This document shows positions 1 to 6,197 of a DNA stretch of 11,070 nucleotides, one piece after another (positions within the stretch are counted from its first letter, which is position 1; each line of letters begins with the position of its first letter). Source of the stretch: Avoscillospira sp045530865 (GTDB lineage: Bacteria; Bacillota; Clostridia; Oscillospirales; Oscillospiraceae); the NCBI GenBank assembly GCA_045530865.1, contig JAZSCX010000073.1, positions 1-11,070 of the forward strand. Direction: 5' to 3'. A program made the position numbers and the translations under genes. A model generated the notes under the pieces. That model was given only the letters and a program-made list of their open reading frames with translations. It was not told the origin of the DNA and did not search any database.

Positions 1-933
1 GATCCCAACGTTTCCTATGAGGAGGAAGTGGATCCCGAAGAGGAAGCCCGCCGTCAGGCCTTCTTCACCATTTTCCACGAGCTGGATCAGGACTCTTTTG
101 ATGCCTATCTGGACAAGCACCCGGAAATTCTGGATAACGGCTGGGAAAACCTCTATATCAACGAAGCCGGTTTGGATGATGACGGCACGGACATTGAGAC
201 CATCCACGGCGAGCAGGTTCTTGCCATTGACGTGCCCAACAAGATCCTGCTGGTCCGTGTCAAGGGCGAAGGCTACATCGGCGTTCTGGCAGTTGCCAAA
301 GATCCCGCCCTGCTGGCTGTGCATCCCTCTGCCAATCTGGGCAGCAGCGGTCAGACCGCAGGCGTCATTGCCAAGAATAACAACGGCGTCCTCTCCATGA
401 CCGCCAGCGGCTTTGACGATCCCCAAGGCGTCGGCAACGGCGGTCTGTTGGCCGGCTACGCCATGTGTGACGGCGTAGAATACGGTGATGCTCACATGGG
501 CTGGGGCTTCAAGCGACTGGAGCTCCACGAGGATAACCTGATGTATATCAAGGACGCCAGCGACCCCGTTAGTCAGGATACCACCGATGCGGTGGAGTTC
601 CAGCCCGCGCTGATCATTGACGGTAAGATCGTAGTCGACTGGAACTGCGGCTGGACCGGACTGCATCCCCGCGCCTGCATCGGCCAGTCCAACAAGTATG
701 AAATCCTCATGCTGGTCATTGAGGGACGTATGCCCACCCGTTCCATCGGCACACAGGTTCTGGAGTGCGCCGATATTCTCAAGCGCCATGGCTGTATGCA
801 GGCCATGAATCTGGATGGCGGCACCAGCGCCATCATGTGGTATGACGGCGAATATGTGACCAAATGCTCCAATGCGGATCTGCCCTCCGGCAGACCCCTC
901 CCCACTGCCTTTGTGTACCACCGCGCAGAGTAA
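1..933 (+). CDS. Phosphodiester glycosidase (NAGPA-domain) family protein, 5'-truncated by window edge
   Basis: The frame is open from base 1, so the N-terminus lies outside the window; 310 residues are visible. The C-terminal two thirds carry the NAGPA/DUF2233-type fold signature, including the NLDGG motif followed by a conserved Trp-Tyr and a GRPLPTAFVY-like end. Family members hydrolyse phosphodiester or glycosidic links in glycans or occur with exopolysaccharide genes; the substrate here is unknown. By eye it is about two-thirds identical to the complete paralogue at 1732-3051, which starts with a membrane anchor and an acidic linker. The visible 5' end is also acid-rich, so this copy is probably an anchored extracytoplasmic enzyme too. 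A GTG at 28 could be read as a start, but homology continues upstream of it. A hairpin with a short T-run follows the stop. Family assignment is fairly sure; function is not. Confidence 0.85.
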   Translation, partial: DPNVSYEEEVDPEEEARRQAFFTIFHELDQDSFDAYLDKHPEILDNGWENLYINEAGLDDDGTDIETIHGEQVLAIDVPNKILLVRVKGEGYIGVLAVAKDPALLAVHPSANLGSSGQTAGVIAKNNNGVLSMTASGFDDPQGVGNGGLLAGYAMCDGVEYGDAHMGWGFKRLELHEDNLMYIKDASDPVSQDTTDAVEFQPALIIDGKIVVDWNCGWTGLHPRACIGQSNKYEILMLVIEGRMPTRSIGTQVLECADILKRHGCMQAMNLDGGTSAIMWYDGEYVTKCSNADLPSGRPLPTAFVYHRAE

Positions 934-938
934 TTTCC

Positions 939-970
939 GCTGCGTACGGCACTGGCCGTACGCAGCTTTT
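939..970 (+). terminator. Intrinsic terminator or attenuator between the glycosidase gene and the HD gene
   Basis: An 11-bp perfect GC-rich stem (939-949 with 956-966) has a 6-nt loop and is followed by TTTT at 967-970. The ribosome site GGAG of the next gene begins at the very next base. No separate promoter is visible between the stem and the HD gene, so partial read-through is the simplest supply of its transcript. Confidence 0.7.
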
Positions 971-980
971 GGAGAAACCC

Positions 981-1667
981 ATGAAACAAGCTGTTTTTCA
1001 ACAACTGGAAGCCTATATGCAATCCTGTATGCGGGACAGCGCCCATGATAAGGAGCATGTCTACCGGGTGCTTTATACGGCGCTGGATCTGGCTGCCCAC
1101 GAAGAGAATGTGGATATGGATGTGCTCCTTGCCGCCTGTTTGCTCCATGATATCGGACGGCAGGCCCAATATGTCGATTCCACCATCTGCCATGCCGCCC
1201 ATGGCGCGGAAATGGCGCGGCAGTATCTGCTGGATCAGGGCTTTTCTCCCGCCTTTGCAGACCACGTTGCCGCCTGCATCCAAACCCACCGGTTCCGAAA
1301 ATCCAACCCGCCGGACAGCATAGAGGCAAAAATTCTCTTTGACGCTGATAAACTGGATGCAGCCGGTGCCATGGGTGTCGCCAGAACCCTGCAGTATAAC
1401 GGCAAAATGAACGAACCCCTGTATTCCCTGACCGAAAACGGCACGGTTTCCGACGGCAGCGACGATCCGCAGCCCTCTTTCCTGCAGGAATACCGCTTCA
1501 AGCTGCAAAAACTCTACGGCAGATTTTATACCGCCCGGGGTGCAGCCCTTGCCGCTCAGCGGCAAACTGCCGCCGAAGCATTTTACAGACAGCTTTTGCG
1601 GGAAGCACAAGCAGCTTACGGTCAAAAAGACCGGTTGTTTACAGAAATTCTGGAAAAACCGGAATAA
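981..1667 (+). CDS. HD-domain phosphohydrolase
   Basis: A 228-residue soluble protein of the HD superfamily, whose members are metal-dependent phosphohydrolases acting on nucleotides or related phosphoesters. Visible metal-ligand candidates are His26, the HD doublet His56-Asp57 (in LLHDIGR), His74, His103 and Asp123 (in DADKLDA). This spacing resembles the YedJ-like, COG1418-type uncharacterised hydrolases. The ATG at 981 is chosen because GGAG lies at 971-974, six bases upstream. The open frame extends back to 864, but that part overlaps the previous gene and the terminator stem. The gene sits between two glycosidase paralogues on the same strand, 47 bp after the first and 64 bp before the second. 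Nothing in the sequence shows whether they share a pathway. Substrate unknown. Confidence 0.85.
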   Translation: MKQAVFQQLEAYMQSCMRDSAHDKEHVYRVLYTALDLAAHEENVDMDVLLAACLLHDIGRQAQYVDSTICHAAHGAEMARQYLLDQGFSPAFADHVAACIQTHRFRKSNPPDSIEAKILFDADKLDAAGAMGVARTLQYNGKMNEPLYSLTENGTVSDGSDDPQPSFLQEYRFKLQKLYGRFYTARGAALAAQRQTAAEAFYRQLLREAQAAYGQKDRLFTEILEKPE

Positions 1668-1731
1668 TCCCGGAACCTTTTTCCTATTTATATCGTCTTA
1701 TCCTATAGACACAGACAAAGGAGATTCGATT

Positions 1732-3051
1732 ATGAAACTTTTCGGAGGTTACTCCGGTGCCCGCACCGGCGGTGCCCGTGCAGCTGTTGCCCCCGCCAAA
1801 CGCCCTTCCCTGAAGCCTTTGGCGATCATCCTCGCCATTGTTCTTGTAATAGAGGGTATGTACTTTATGGCCGTTTATTCCAAAAACGCCTTTATCACCA
1901 AGTGGCGCAACATTTACATCACCACCGCCATGGAGACCATGAACCATCAGTGGCTGGCCACCGCCATCATCCCCATGGATATTATTGAGGAAGTGGTGGG
2001 CCGCAAGGAGGCTTCTCTGGAAAGTCAGGAAAACATGGAAAGCAGCTGGGGTACAGATCTGCCGGATGAAGTCCCCGAAAACGAGCCTGCCGCACCGGAA
2101 AAAGAACCGGATGTGCAGGAATTTGTCACCGATGTGACGGAAGTCACAGAAGAAGAGAAGACCGAACTTGACAAGAAGAAGAGCTTCTTCAGTCTGTTCC
2201 ACGAACTGGATCAGAGTTCCTTCGAGGCCTATCTGGACAAAAATCCGCAGGTTCTTGATAATGGATGGGAAAACATCTATATCAACGAAGCCGGTCTGGA
2301 TGATGACGGCACCGATATCCTGACCACCAACGGCGATCAAGTGCTCGCCATCGATGTGCCCAACAAGATCCTGCTGATTCGCGTCAAGGGTGAGGGCTAC
2401 CGCGGTATTCTCGCCATCGGTAAGGATCCAGCAGAGCTTTCCCTGCAGGAAAGCGCATGGCTGGGCACCTCCGGCCAGACCGTTGCCACCATTGCTACCC
2501 GAACCGAGGGCGTTCTCGCCATGACCGGCAGCGGCTTCAATGACCCCGATGAGAATTCCAATGGCGGCATTCTTTCCAGCTTTGCCATGTGCCACGGTCT
2601 GCCGCTGGGCACCCCCTCTGTTCGTAAGGGCGATAAGAGAGTGGAGCTGCACGAAAACAACCTGATGTACATTGTGGATACCAAATCTCCCGTCGGTGAA
2701 AAGTGCACCGATGCCGCAGAATGGCAGCCTGCTGTGATCATTGACGGCAAGGATGTGCTGGGCTACGGCTGGGACGGTCTGCACCCAAGAGCCATCATCG
2801 GCCAGACCGGCAAATATGAGATCATGATGCTGGTCATTGAAGGCCGCGCGCCCCTCAAAGGCATTCTTGGCATCACCCTGTATGACTGCGCCGACCTTCT
2901 GCTGAGCTACAACTGCATGCAGGCCATGAATCTGGACGGCGGCGCCAGCGCCATCATGTGGTATAACGGCGAGACCATTACCAACTGCTCCAATGCCAGC
3001 CTGAAGGACGGACGCCCCCTCCCCACCGCCTTTGTCTACGGCGCGGAATAA
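1732..3051 (+). CDS. Membrane-anchored phosphodiester glycosidase (NAGPA-domain) family protein
   Basis: A complete 439-residue protein. The start ATG is preceded by AAAGGAG at 1717-1723. A basic N-terminus (Arg/Lys up to residue 28) precedes one hydrophobic segment at about 29-50, giving a type II anchor with the bulk outside the membrane. Residues about 100-150 form a Glu/Asp/Pro-rich linker. The catalytic-type domain spans about 176-439 and ends with NLDGG at 400-404, the hallmark of NAGPA/DUF2233 phosphodiester glycosidases. Such proteins are thought to process phosphodiester-linked sugars or exopolysaccharide; the substrate here is unknown. It is a paralogue of the gene ending at 933, with long identical blocks such as INEAGLDDDGTDI and LAIDVPNKILL. 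An open frame exists back to 1540, but that part lies inside the HD gene. A strong terminator follows the stop. Confidence 0.88.
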   Translation: MKLFGGYSGARTGGARAAVAPAKRPSLKPLAIILAIVLVIEGMYFMAVYSKNAFITKWRNIYITTAMETMNHQWLATAIIPMDIIEEVVGRKEASLESQENMESSWGTDLPDEVPENEPAAPEKEPDVQEFVTDVTEVTEEEKTELDKKKSFFSLFHELDQSSFEAYLDKNPQVLDNGWENIYINEAGLDDDGTDILTTNGDQVLAIDVPNKILLIRVKGEGYRGILAIGKDPAELSLQESAWLGTSGQTVATIATRTEGVLAMTGSGFNDPDENSNGGILSSFAMCHGLPLGTPSVRKGDKRVELHENNLMYIVDTKSPVGEKCTDAAEWQPAVIIDGKDVLGYGWDGLHPRAIIGQTGKYEIMMLVIEGRAPLKGILGITLYDCADLLLSYNCMQAMNLDGGASAIMWYNGETITNCSNASLKDGRPLPTAFVYGAE

Positions 3052-3055
3052 ATGC

Positions 3056-3088
3056 AAAACGCACCTGCATAAGCAGGTGCGTTTTTGA
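3056..3088. terminator. Bidirectional intrinsic terminator
   Basis: A 9-bp stem (3060-3068 with 3073-3081) with an ATAA tetraloop is flanked by AAAA on the left and TTTTT at 3082-3086 on the right. It lies between convergent genes: five bases after the plus-strand glycosidase stop and just beyond the stop of the minus-strand GTPase at 3090. It can serve both. Confidence 0.9.
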
Positions 3089-3089
3089 T

Positions 3090-4028
3090 TTAGAACGTGC
3101 AGACGTCCTCTTCCGCAGCTTCGGCGGGAACAACTTCCTTTGCCGTCAGAACCGGGCCGATACCGCGGTAGACGTTGTGGTACTGCACGGAGATCCGCGC
3201 CGTGACCGCGACCCAGCTGCGGGGCTTCAGGCGTTTGCTGTCCGCCCACTTGCAGGGCAGCCCCATAAAGGTGATGTCATCGGCGCAGCAGGTCATGACA
3301 AACCGGCCGGGGGCAAACATCCCCTCTTTTTCCTTACGGAGCATGGCCACCTGTCCCTTGAACCGAACGGTCTTTTTGTCGTATTTGTCCGGCTCTTCCG
3401 TAATATCCCGGTAAAACAGGGCATAATCTTCGTCAGCGACTTCAATGATCGGCGCGTTGATATCAAAAGGCAGCGGATCTTCGATGTCGTCAAAGCTGGT
3501 ACTTCCGTCCAGATAGTCATAGACGATATCGATGCGGCGGTTCAGGGCTCTGGCCAGCTTATGATAGGGCATGATATCGGCGCCCACAGGCATCCGGTTG
3601 AATACCACCATTTCCGCGCCGGTCAGCTTGTCCACCACCAGAGAACGCATATTGGCGTTGTAGTTCATAATGGTGGAGGCATCGGCAAACATGACCTCCT
3701 GGGCGATCTGCCAGTCCTCCGGCATTTTCTCATAGAAGTCTACTGCCAGACGCATACCGTTCAGCTCTGCCACCACCCGGTCGATCCGGTATTTCTTTGC
3801 CATAGCAGTCAGCTGCTCCGTGGTCAGCTCGTCCAGATCGTCGATGATCTCTTTGTAGACATTCTGATGGGGATAGGCGGAGATATCGTACTCCTCCTCG
3901 CCTTCCTCGCAGATCAGCAGCAGTGTCCGCTCGCCTGCATTGAAACGGGGATCCTCCAGCGTCTCCTGAATGAATTTCGTTTTGCCGGATTCCAGAAATC
4001 CGGTGAATGCATAAACAGGAATGGGCAT
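3090..4028 (-). CDS. CobW-like G3E GTPase fused to a YcgQ/DUF1980-type C-terminal domain
   Basis: A 312-residue protein. The start ATG (4026-4028) has AGGAGG at 4035-4040; that ribosome site overlaps the stop of the upstream GTPase gene, which implies translational coupling. The N-terminal half is P-loop GTPase-like: Walker A GFLESGKT at 10-17, an ELN at 88-90 where relatives have E-P-S-G, and VFNRMP at 142-147 where relatives have [N/S]xxD. The Cys-x-Cys-Cys metal site of classical CobW proteins is absent; an acidic stretch (CEEGEEEY, 40-47) lies in the same region. Residues about 200-305 resemble the C-terminal domain of YcgQ (TIGR03943/DUF1980), with KTVRFKGQV near 219-227, RFVMTCCAD at 242-250 and a later SWVAVTA strand. 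YcgQ proteins pair with a YcgR permease, and I infer a role in metal handling. No permease gene is visible here. The domain reading comes from remembered family patterns. Confidence 0.78.
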   Translation of the reverse strand: MPIPVYAFTGFLESGKTKFIQETLEDPRFNAGERTLLLICEEGEEEYDISAYPHQNVYKEIIDDLDELTTEQLTAMAKKYRIDRVVAELNGMRLAVDFYEKMPEDWQIAQEVMFADASTIMNYNANMRSLVVDKLTGAEMVVFNRMPVGADIMPYHKLARALNRRIDIVYDYLDGSTSFDDIEDPLPFDINAPIIEVADEDYALFYRDITEEPDKYDKKTVRFKGQVAMLRKEKEGMFAPGRFVMTCCADDITFMGLPCKWADSKRLKPRSWVAVTARISVQYHNVYRGIGPVLTAKEVVPAEAAEEDVCTF

Positions 4029-4039
4029 AAGGCGCCTCC

Positions 4040-5113
4040 TTACAGGCCGAACAGCTCTGCCAGATGATGCTCGCAGATGCCGGAGCCGATGACGCACAGC
4101 CGTCCGGTCACGCCTGCAGCGCCGCGGCGGATATCCGCCTCACCGGGCACATAGTCAAAGTGGATCCACTGTCCGTCGGCAGCCGCCACAATGCCCTTGG
4201 CGCGAAGCACCATGCCGCAGTCGCCGCTGTCAAAGGCTGTTAAAACAGTGCAAATCTCTTCTTCTGTAAACTTTTTGGGTGTTTCGGTGCCCCAGCTGGT
4301 GAAAACCTCATCGGCATGATGATGGTCATGGTCATGATGTTCGTGTCCGCAGCAGCAGTGTTCGTCATGGCCGTGATGATGATGCTCGTGGTGCTCATGC
4401 TCACAGCAGTGCTCATCATGGTCATGATGATGCTCATGATGCTCATGACCGCAGCAGCAGTGCTCATCATGATTATGATGGTGATGATGATGCTCCTCCA
4501 TCATTTCGTTAAGCATGGTATTACCCTGCTCCATAGCCTCCAGAATCTGTGCGCCGGTCAGCTGATCCCAGGGTGTGGTCACAATGACAGCCTCGGGGTT
4601 TTTGCCCTTCAGCAGCTCCACACAGGTGTGCAGCTTTTCTTCGGAAATGCCGTCGGTACGGCTGAGGATGATGGTGCCTGCCGTCTCCACCTGATTGTTG
4701 TAGAACTCGCCGAAGTTCTTCATGTACATTTTGCACTTGCCCACATCGGCCACCGTTACCAGATTGCCCAGCTGCACGTCCTCGGAGATCACCTTCTCCA
4801 CAGCGTCCTTCACATCGCTGAGTTTGCCCACGCCGGAGGGCTCAATGAGAATCCGATCGGGATGATACTGCTCAATGACCTGCTCCAGCGCCTTGCTGAA
4901 ATCGCCAACCAGAGAGCAGCAGATGCAGCCGGAATTCATCTCCGTGATGGCAATGCCGGCATCCTGCAGAAAGCCGCCGTCAATGCCGATCTCACCGAAT
5001 TCGTTTTCGATCAGCACCAGCTTCTGACCGGCATAGGCCTCTCCGATCATCTTTTTGATCAGGGTCGTCTTGCCTGCACCGAGAAAACCGGAGTAAATAT
5101 CCACTTTTGTCAT
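4040..5113 (-). CDS. CobW/G3E-family GTP-binding metallochaperone with His/Cys-rich metal tract
   Basis: A 357-residue cytoplasmic GTPase of the COG0523 group, which transfer Zn, Co or similar metals to client proteins. Visible motifs: Walker A GFLGAGKTT at 9-17, IENEFGE at 35-41, GCICC (the CxCC metal site) at 62-66, EPSG at 91-94 and SRTD at 151-154 (base recognition). Residues 206-269 form a metal-binding insertion with 32 His and 8 Cys, built of three 17-residue repeats that begin HDEHCC. A CobW C-terminal domain follows from about 280 to 357. The ATG at 5113 is chosen because a weak AAGGTG lies about nine bases upstream, and Walker A sits at the usual distance from the start. The gene leads a two-gene operon with the GTPase-YcgQ fusion 11 bp downstream. 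A Zn or Ni/Co role is inferred from family and His content; metal identity cannot be read. Confidence 0.92.
   Translation of the reverse strand: MTKVDIYSGFLGAGKTTLIKKMIGEAYAGQKLVLIENEFGEIGIDGGFLQDAGIAITEMNSGCICCSLVGDFSKALEQVIEQYHPDRILIEPSGVGKLSDVKDAVEKVISEDVQLGNLVTVADVGKCKMYMKNFGEFYNNQVETAGTIILSRTDGISEEKLHTCVELLKGKNPEAVIVTTPWDQLTGAQILEAMEQGNTMLNEMMEEHHHHHHNHDEHCCCGHEHHEHHHDHDEHCCEHEHHEHHHHGHDEHCCCGHEHHDHDHHHADEVFTSWGTETPKKFTEEEICTVLTAFDSGDCGMVLRAKGIVAAADGQWIHFDYVPGEADIRRGAAGVTGRLCVIGSGICEHHLAELFGL
4319..4471 (-). repeat. Three in-frame 51-bp repeats encoding the His/Cys metal tract
   Basis: Residues 215-231, 232-248 and 249-265 of the CobW GTPase are three copies of a 17-residue unit starting HDEHCC and ending in His-rich sequence. 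The first and third units have CCCG; the middle has CCEH. The DNA is low-complexity GATGATG-like sequence, so copy number could vary by slippage. Confidence 0.85.
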
Positions 5114-5149
5114 AATAAAAACACCTTCGTTTTCAAAAATCTACCTTTT

Positions 5150-5177
5150 ATTATAGCACACTTTCCCCGGATTGCAA
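5150..5177 (-). promoter_or_regulatory. Promoter of the CobW operon (extended -10)
   Basis: Read on the minus strand: -35 TTGCAA (5172-5177), a 16-bp spacer, and extended -10 TGC-TATAAT (-10 hexamer 5150-5155). Transcription should start near 5143, giving a leader of about 30 nt before the ATG at 5113. The promoter lies across the stop codon and last codons of the upstream methyltransferase gene. No Zur-type operator was recognised. Confidence 0.75.
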
Positions 5178-5765
5178 ACCGGGCATTTCGAAAATCAGAA
5201 TATGTTCCCGGGGATCCTCCACGGCAACCAGATCACTGCCCTCCACCTTTTCCACGAAAACCAGCTCCGAACGCATCAGCTCCGCCGCATACTCCTCCGT
5301 GGGATAGTAGAAAAAGAACCGCAGCTGCCGGGGCGTTTCATAATAGGACTGCATAATCCGGTTCATGACCCGCCGTAGGATCGGCACGGAAAAGGGATTG
5401 AAGAAATAAAAGTGATCCGCGTCTCCAATCTCAAAGCATTCCGCATTTTCGCAGACAAACTGAACCCCCTCCGCACCGGATGTCCGCAGGTTCTCCAGTG
5501 CGCATCGCCAGAGGTTTTCCTGATATTCCACACCGGTGACGCTGCAGCCCGTCATTCTGTTCAGAAACAGTCCTACCCGGCCTTTGCCGCTGCCGTAATC
5601 GATCCAATGGCTCTTCCGCGTCACATATCCCTGCTCCACCAGCCGGTTCAGGACTGCATAAGGCGTGGCTTCATAGCGGTTGTGATGCAGATCCACATGG
5701 GATTCCTCCATCCCAACCGTGTCAACATTCAATTTCTGATCCCATTGCAAATCACTGTATCCCAC
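5151..5765 (-). CDS. Class I SAM-dependent methyltransferase
   Basis: A 204-residue Rossmann-fold methyltransferase. Motif I is DYGSGKG at 56-62, the acidic residue ending beta strand 2 is Glu80 in GVEY, and an NPFS motif at 123-126 sits where many enzymes of this class carry NPPx/DPPx at the catalytic edge. An N-terminal NRYEATPYAVL segment probably helps cover the cofactor. Start choice: the frame extends to an ATG at 5822, but that ATG overlaps the predicted -10 box and the leader terminator lies downstream of it. GTG at 5765 has AGGAGG seven bases upstream, so it is preferred. NPF/NPP motifs occur in enzymes acting on amide or ring nitrogens of proteins and nucleic acids, but the substrate cannot be assigned. 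It is transcribed toward the CobW operon with no terminator between them, so read-through is possible. Confidence 0.82.
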   Translation of the reverse strand: MGYSDLQWDQKLNVDTVGMEESHVDLHHNRYEATPYAVLNRLVEQGYVTRKSHWIDYGSGKGRVGLFLNRMTGCSVTGVEYQENLWRCALENLRTSGAEGVQFVCENAECFEIGDADHFYFFNPFSVPILRRVMNRIMQSYYETPRQLRFFFYYPTEEYAAELMRSELVFVEKVEGSDLVAVEDPREHILIFEMPGLQSGESVL

Positions 5766-5781
5766 TGCGCCACCTCCTGAC

Positions 5782-5808
5782 AAAAAAGAAACGGCGGAAA
5801 ACCCGCCG
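5782..5808 (-). terminator. Terminator-like hairpin in the methyltransferase leader
   Basis: On the minus strand a 6-bp GC stem CGGCGG/CCGCCG (5803-5808 with 5792-5797) with a 5-nt loop is followed by TTTCTTTTTT (5782-5791). Two to three bases later the AGGAGG of the methyltransferase begins. It starts only a few bases downstream of the predicted transcription start, so it is a leader attenuator candidate rather than the end of another gene. Confidence 0.7.
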
Positions 5809-5817
5809 AACAAACTT

Positions 5818-5847
5818 ATCATATCACATTCAACCCCCCTTCGTCAA
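5818..5847 (-). promoter_or_regulatory. Promoter of the methyltransferase gene
   Basis: Minus-strand -35 TTGACG (5842-5847), 18-bp spacer, -10 TATGAT (5818-5823) preceded by an extended TGA. The predicted start site is near 5811, leaving a leader of about 45 nt that consists almost entirely of the terminator hairpin and the ribosome site. Confidence 0.65.
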
Positions 5848-5922
5848 CGAAAACAAGAGGCTAAAAACCAATTTCTCCCTTTCTTATAACTTCAATGATT
5901 TAAATTTATGCAGTATCCCAAC

Positions 5923-5951
5923 TTGAAAAAATCCTTTTTCTGTGCAAGAAT
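5923..5951 (+). promoter_or_regulatory. Promoter of the candidate ncRNA
   Basis: Plus-strand -35 TTGAAA (5923-5928), exactly 17-bp spacer, -10 AAGAAT (5946-5951) with the extended TG motif at 5943-5944. Predicted start is near 5958. It diverges from the methyltransferase promoter about 75 bp away. The -10 hexamer itself is only a 4/6 match. Confidence 0.55.
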
Positions 5952-5957
5952 ATAGAC

Positions 5958-6197
5958 AGGAAGAGGTGATACCGATGTACACGTAAATCCAAATGGCTCG
6001 ATGCAAAGCTGCAAGAGCCTCAGATCCCGAAGCGGTTGCTTATCACTCCATAGTAACCATGTAGACCTCTACAACGGTGTTTCGGATCTGATCCTGTAGA
6101 AATGAGAGGTAACCAATGATGTTAGATACCAAGAATTCAGAAGAATAACCCTTGACGATCAGAGTGATTAGCTGATGCGTCAAGGGTTATTCTTTTT
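5958..6197 (+). ncRNA. Candidate structured stand-alone ncRNA, possibly raiA-type
   Basis: About 240 nt lie between a plausible promoter and a strong terminator, with no credible reading frame and clear structure. Visible helices: GGCTC/GAGCC (5995-5999 with 6015-6019) enclosing TGCA/TGCA; GGTTGCT/AGTAACC (6034-6040 with 6052-6058, one G-U); TCTACA/TGTAGA (6068-6073 with 6095-6100) enclosing GGAT/ATCC; and a long-range CAGATC(CC)GAA/TTCGGATCTG pairing (6021-6031 with 6081-6090) that overlaps the GGAT hairpin. GTGATA (5966-5971) complements the loop TATCAC (6041-6046), suggesting a pseudoknot. Size, stand-alone setting in a Clostridia-like genome and complex fold fit the raiA RNA class of Bacillota. 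That identification is a guess from memory and was not tested. It is not a leader of the next gene, which is on the other strand. Confidence 0.65.
6141..6197. terminator. Terminator of the ncRNA, shared with the convergent MBL gene
   Basis: A perfect 17-bp stem (6141-6157 with 6178-6194) holds an inner ATCAG/CTGAT stem and a 9-nt loop, followed by T residues up to 6197. The TAA of the minus-strand MBL gene (6196-6198) touches its right end, so the hairpin can stop both converging transcripts. The minus-strand U-tract is poorer. Confidence 0.8.

Noticed and set aside
1652..1684. Hairpin GGAAAAA/TTTTTCC with inner CCGG/CCGG between the HD gene and the second glycosidase
   Set aside because: AT-rich outer stem, an internal bulge and no T-run after the stem; too weak to call a terminator.
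1684..3249. 521-codon minus-strand frame opposite the complete glycosidase
   Set aside because: Antisense shadow crossing a terminator; no recognisable domain, and the sense protein is clearly homologous to its neighbour.
5166..5183. CCCGG/CCGGG inverted repeat across the -35 of the CobW promoter as a metal-repressor operator
   Set aside because: It is only 5 bp and does not resemble the AT-rich Zur/Fur-type palindromes; chance is likely.
4316..5356. Plus-strand frame rich in Met and Val opposite the CobW GTPase
   Set aside because: It is the antisense of the His-rich tract (CAT/CAC codons give ATG/GTG in reverse); no ribosome site or family resemblance.
5958..6197. tmRNA, RNase P, SRP RNA, 6S RNA or a T-box leader
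   Set aside because: None of the hallmark elements I know (tag ORF with tRNA-like ends, rod-like 6S bubble, T-box plus downstream synthetase gene) could be seen, and the downstream gene is on the other strand.
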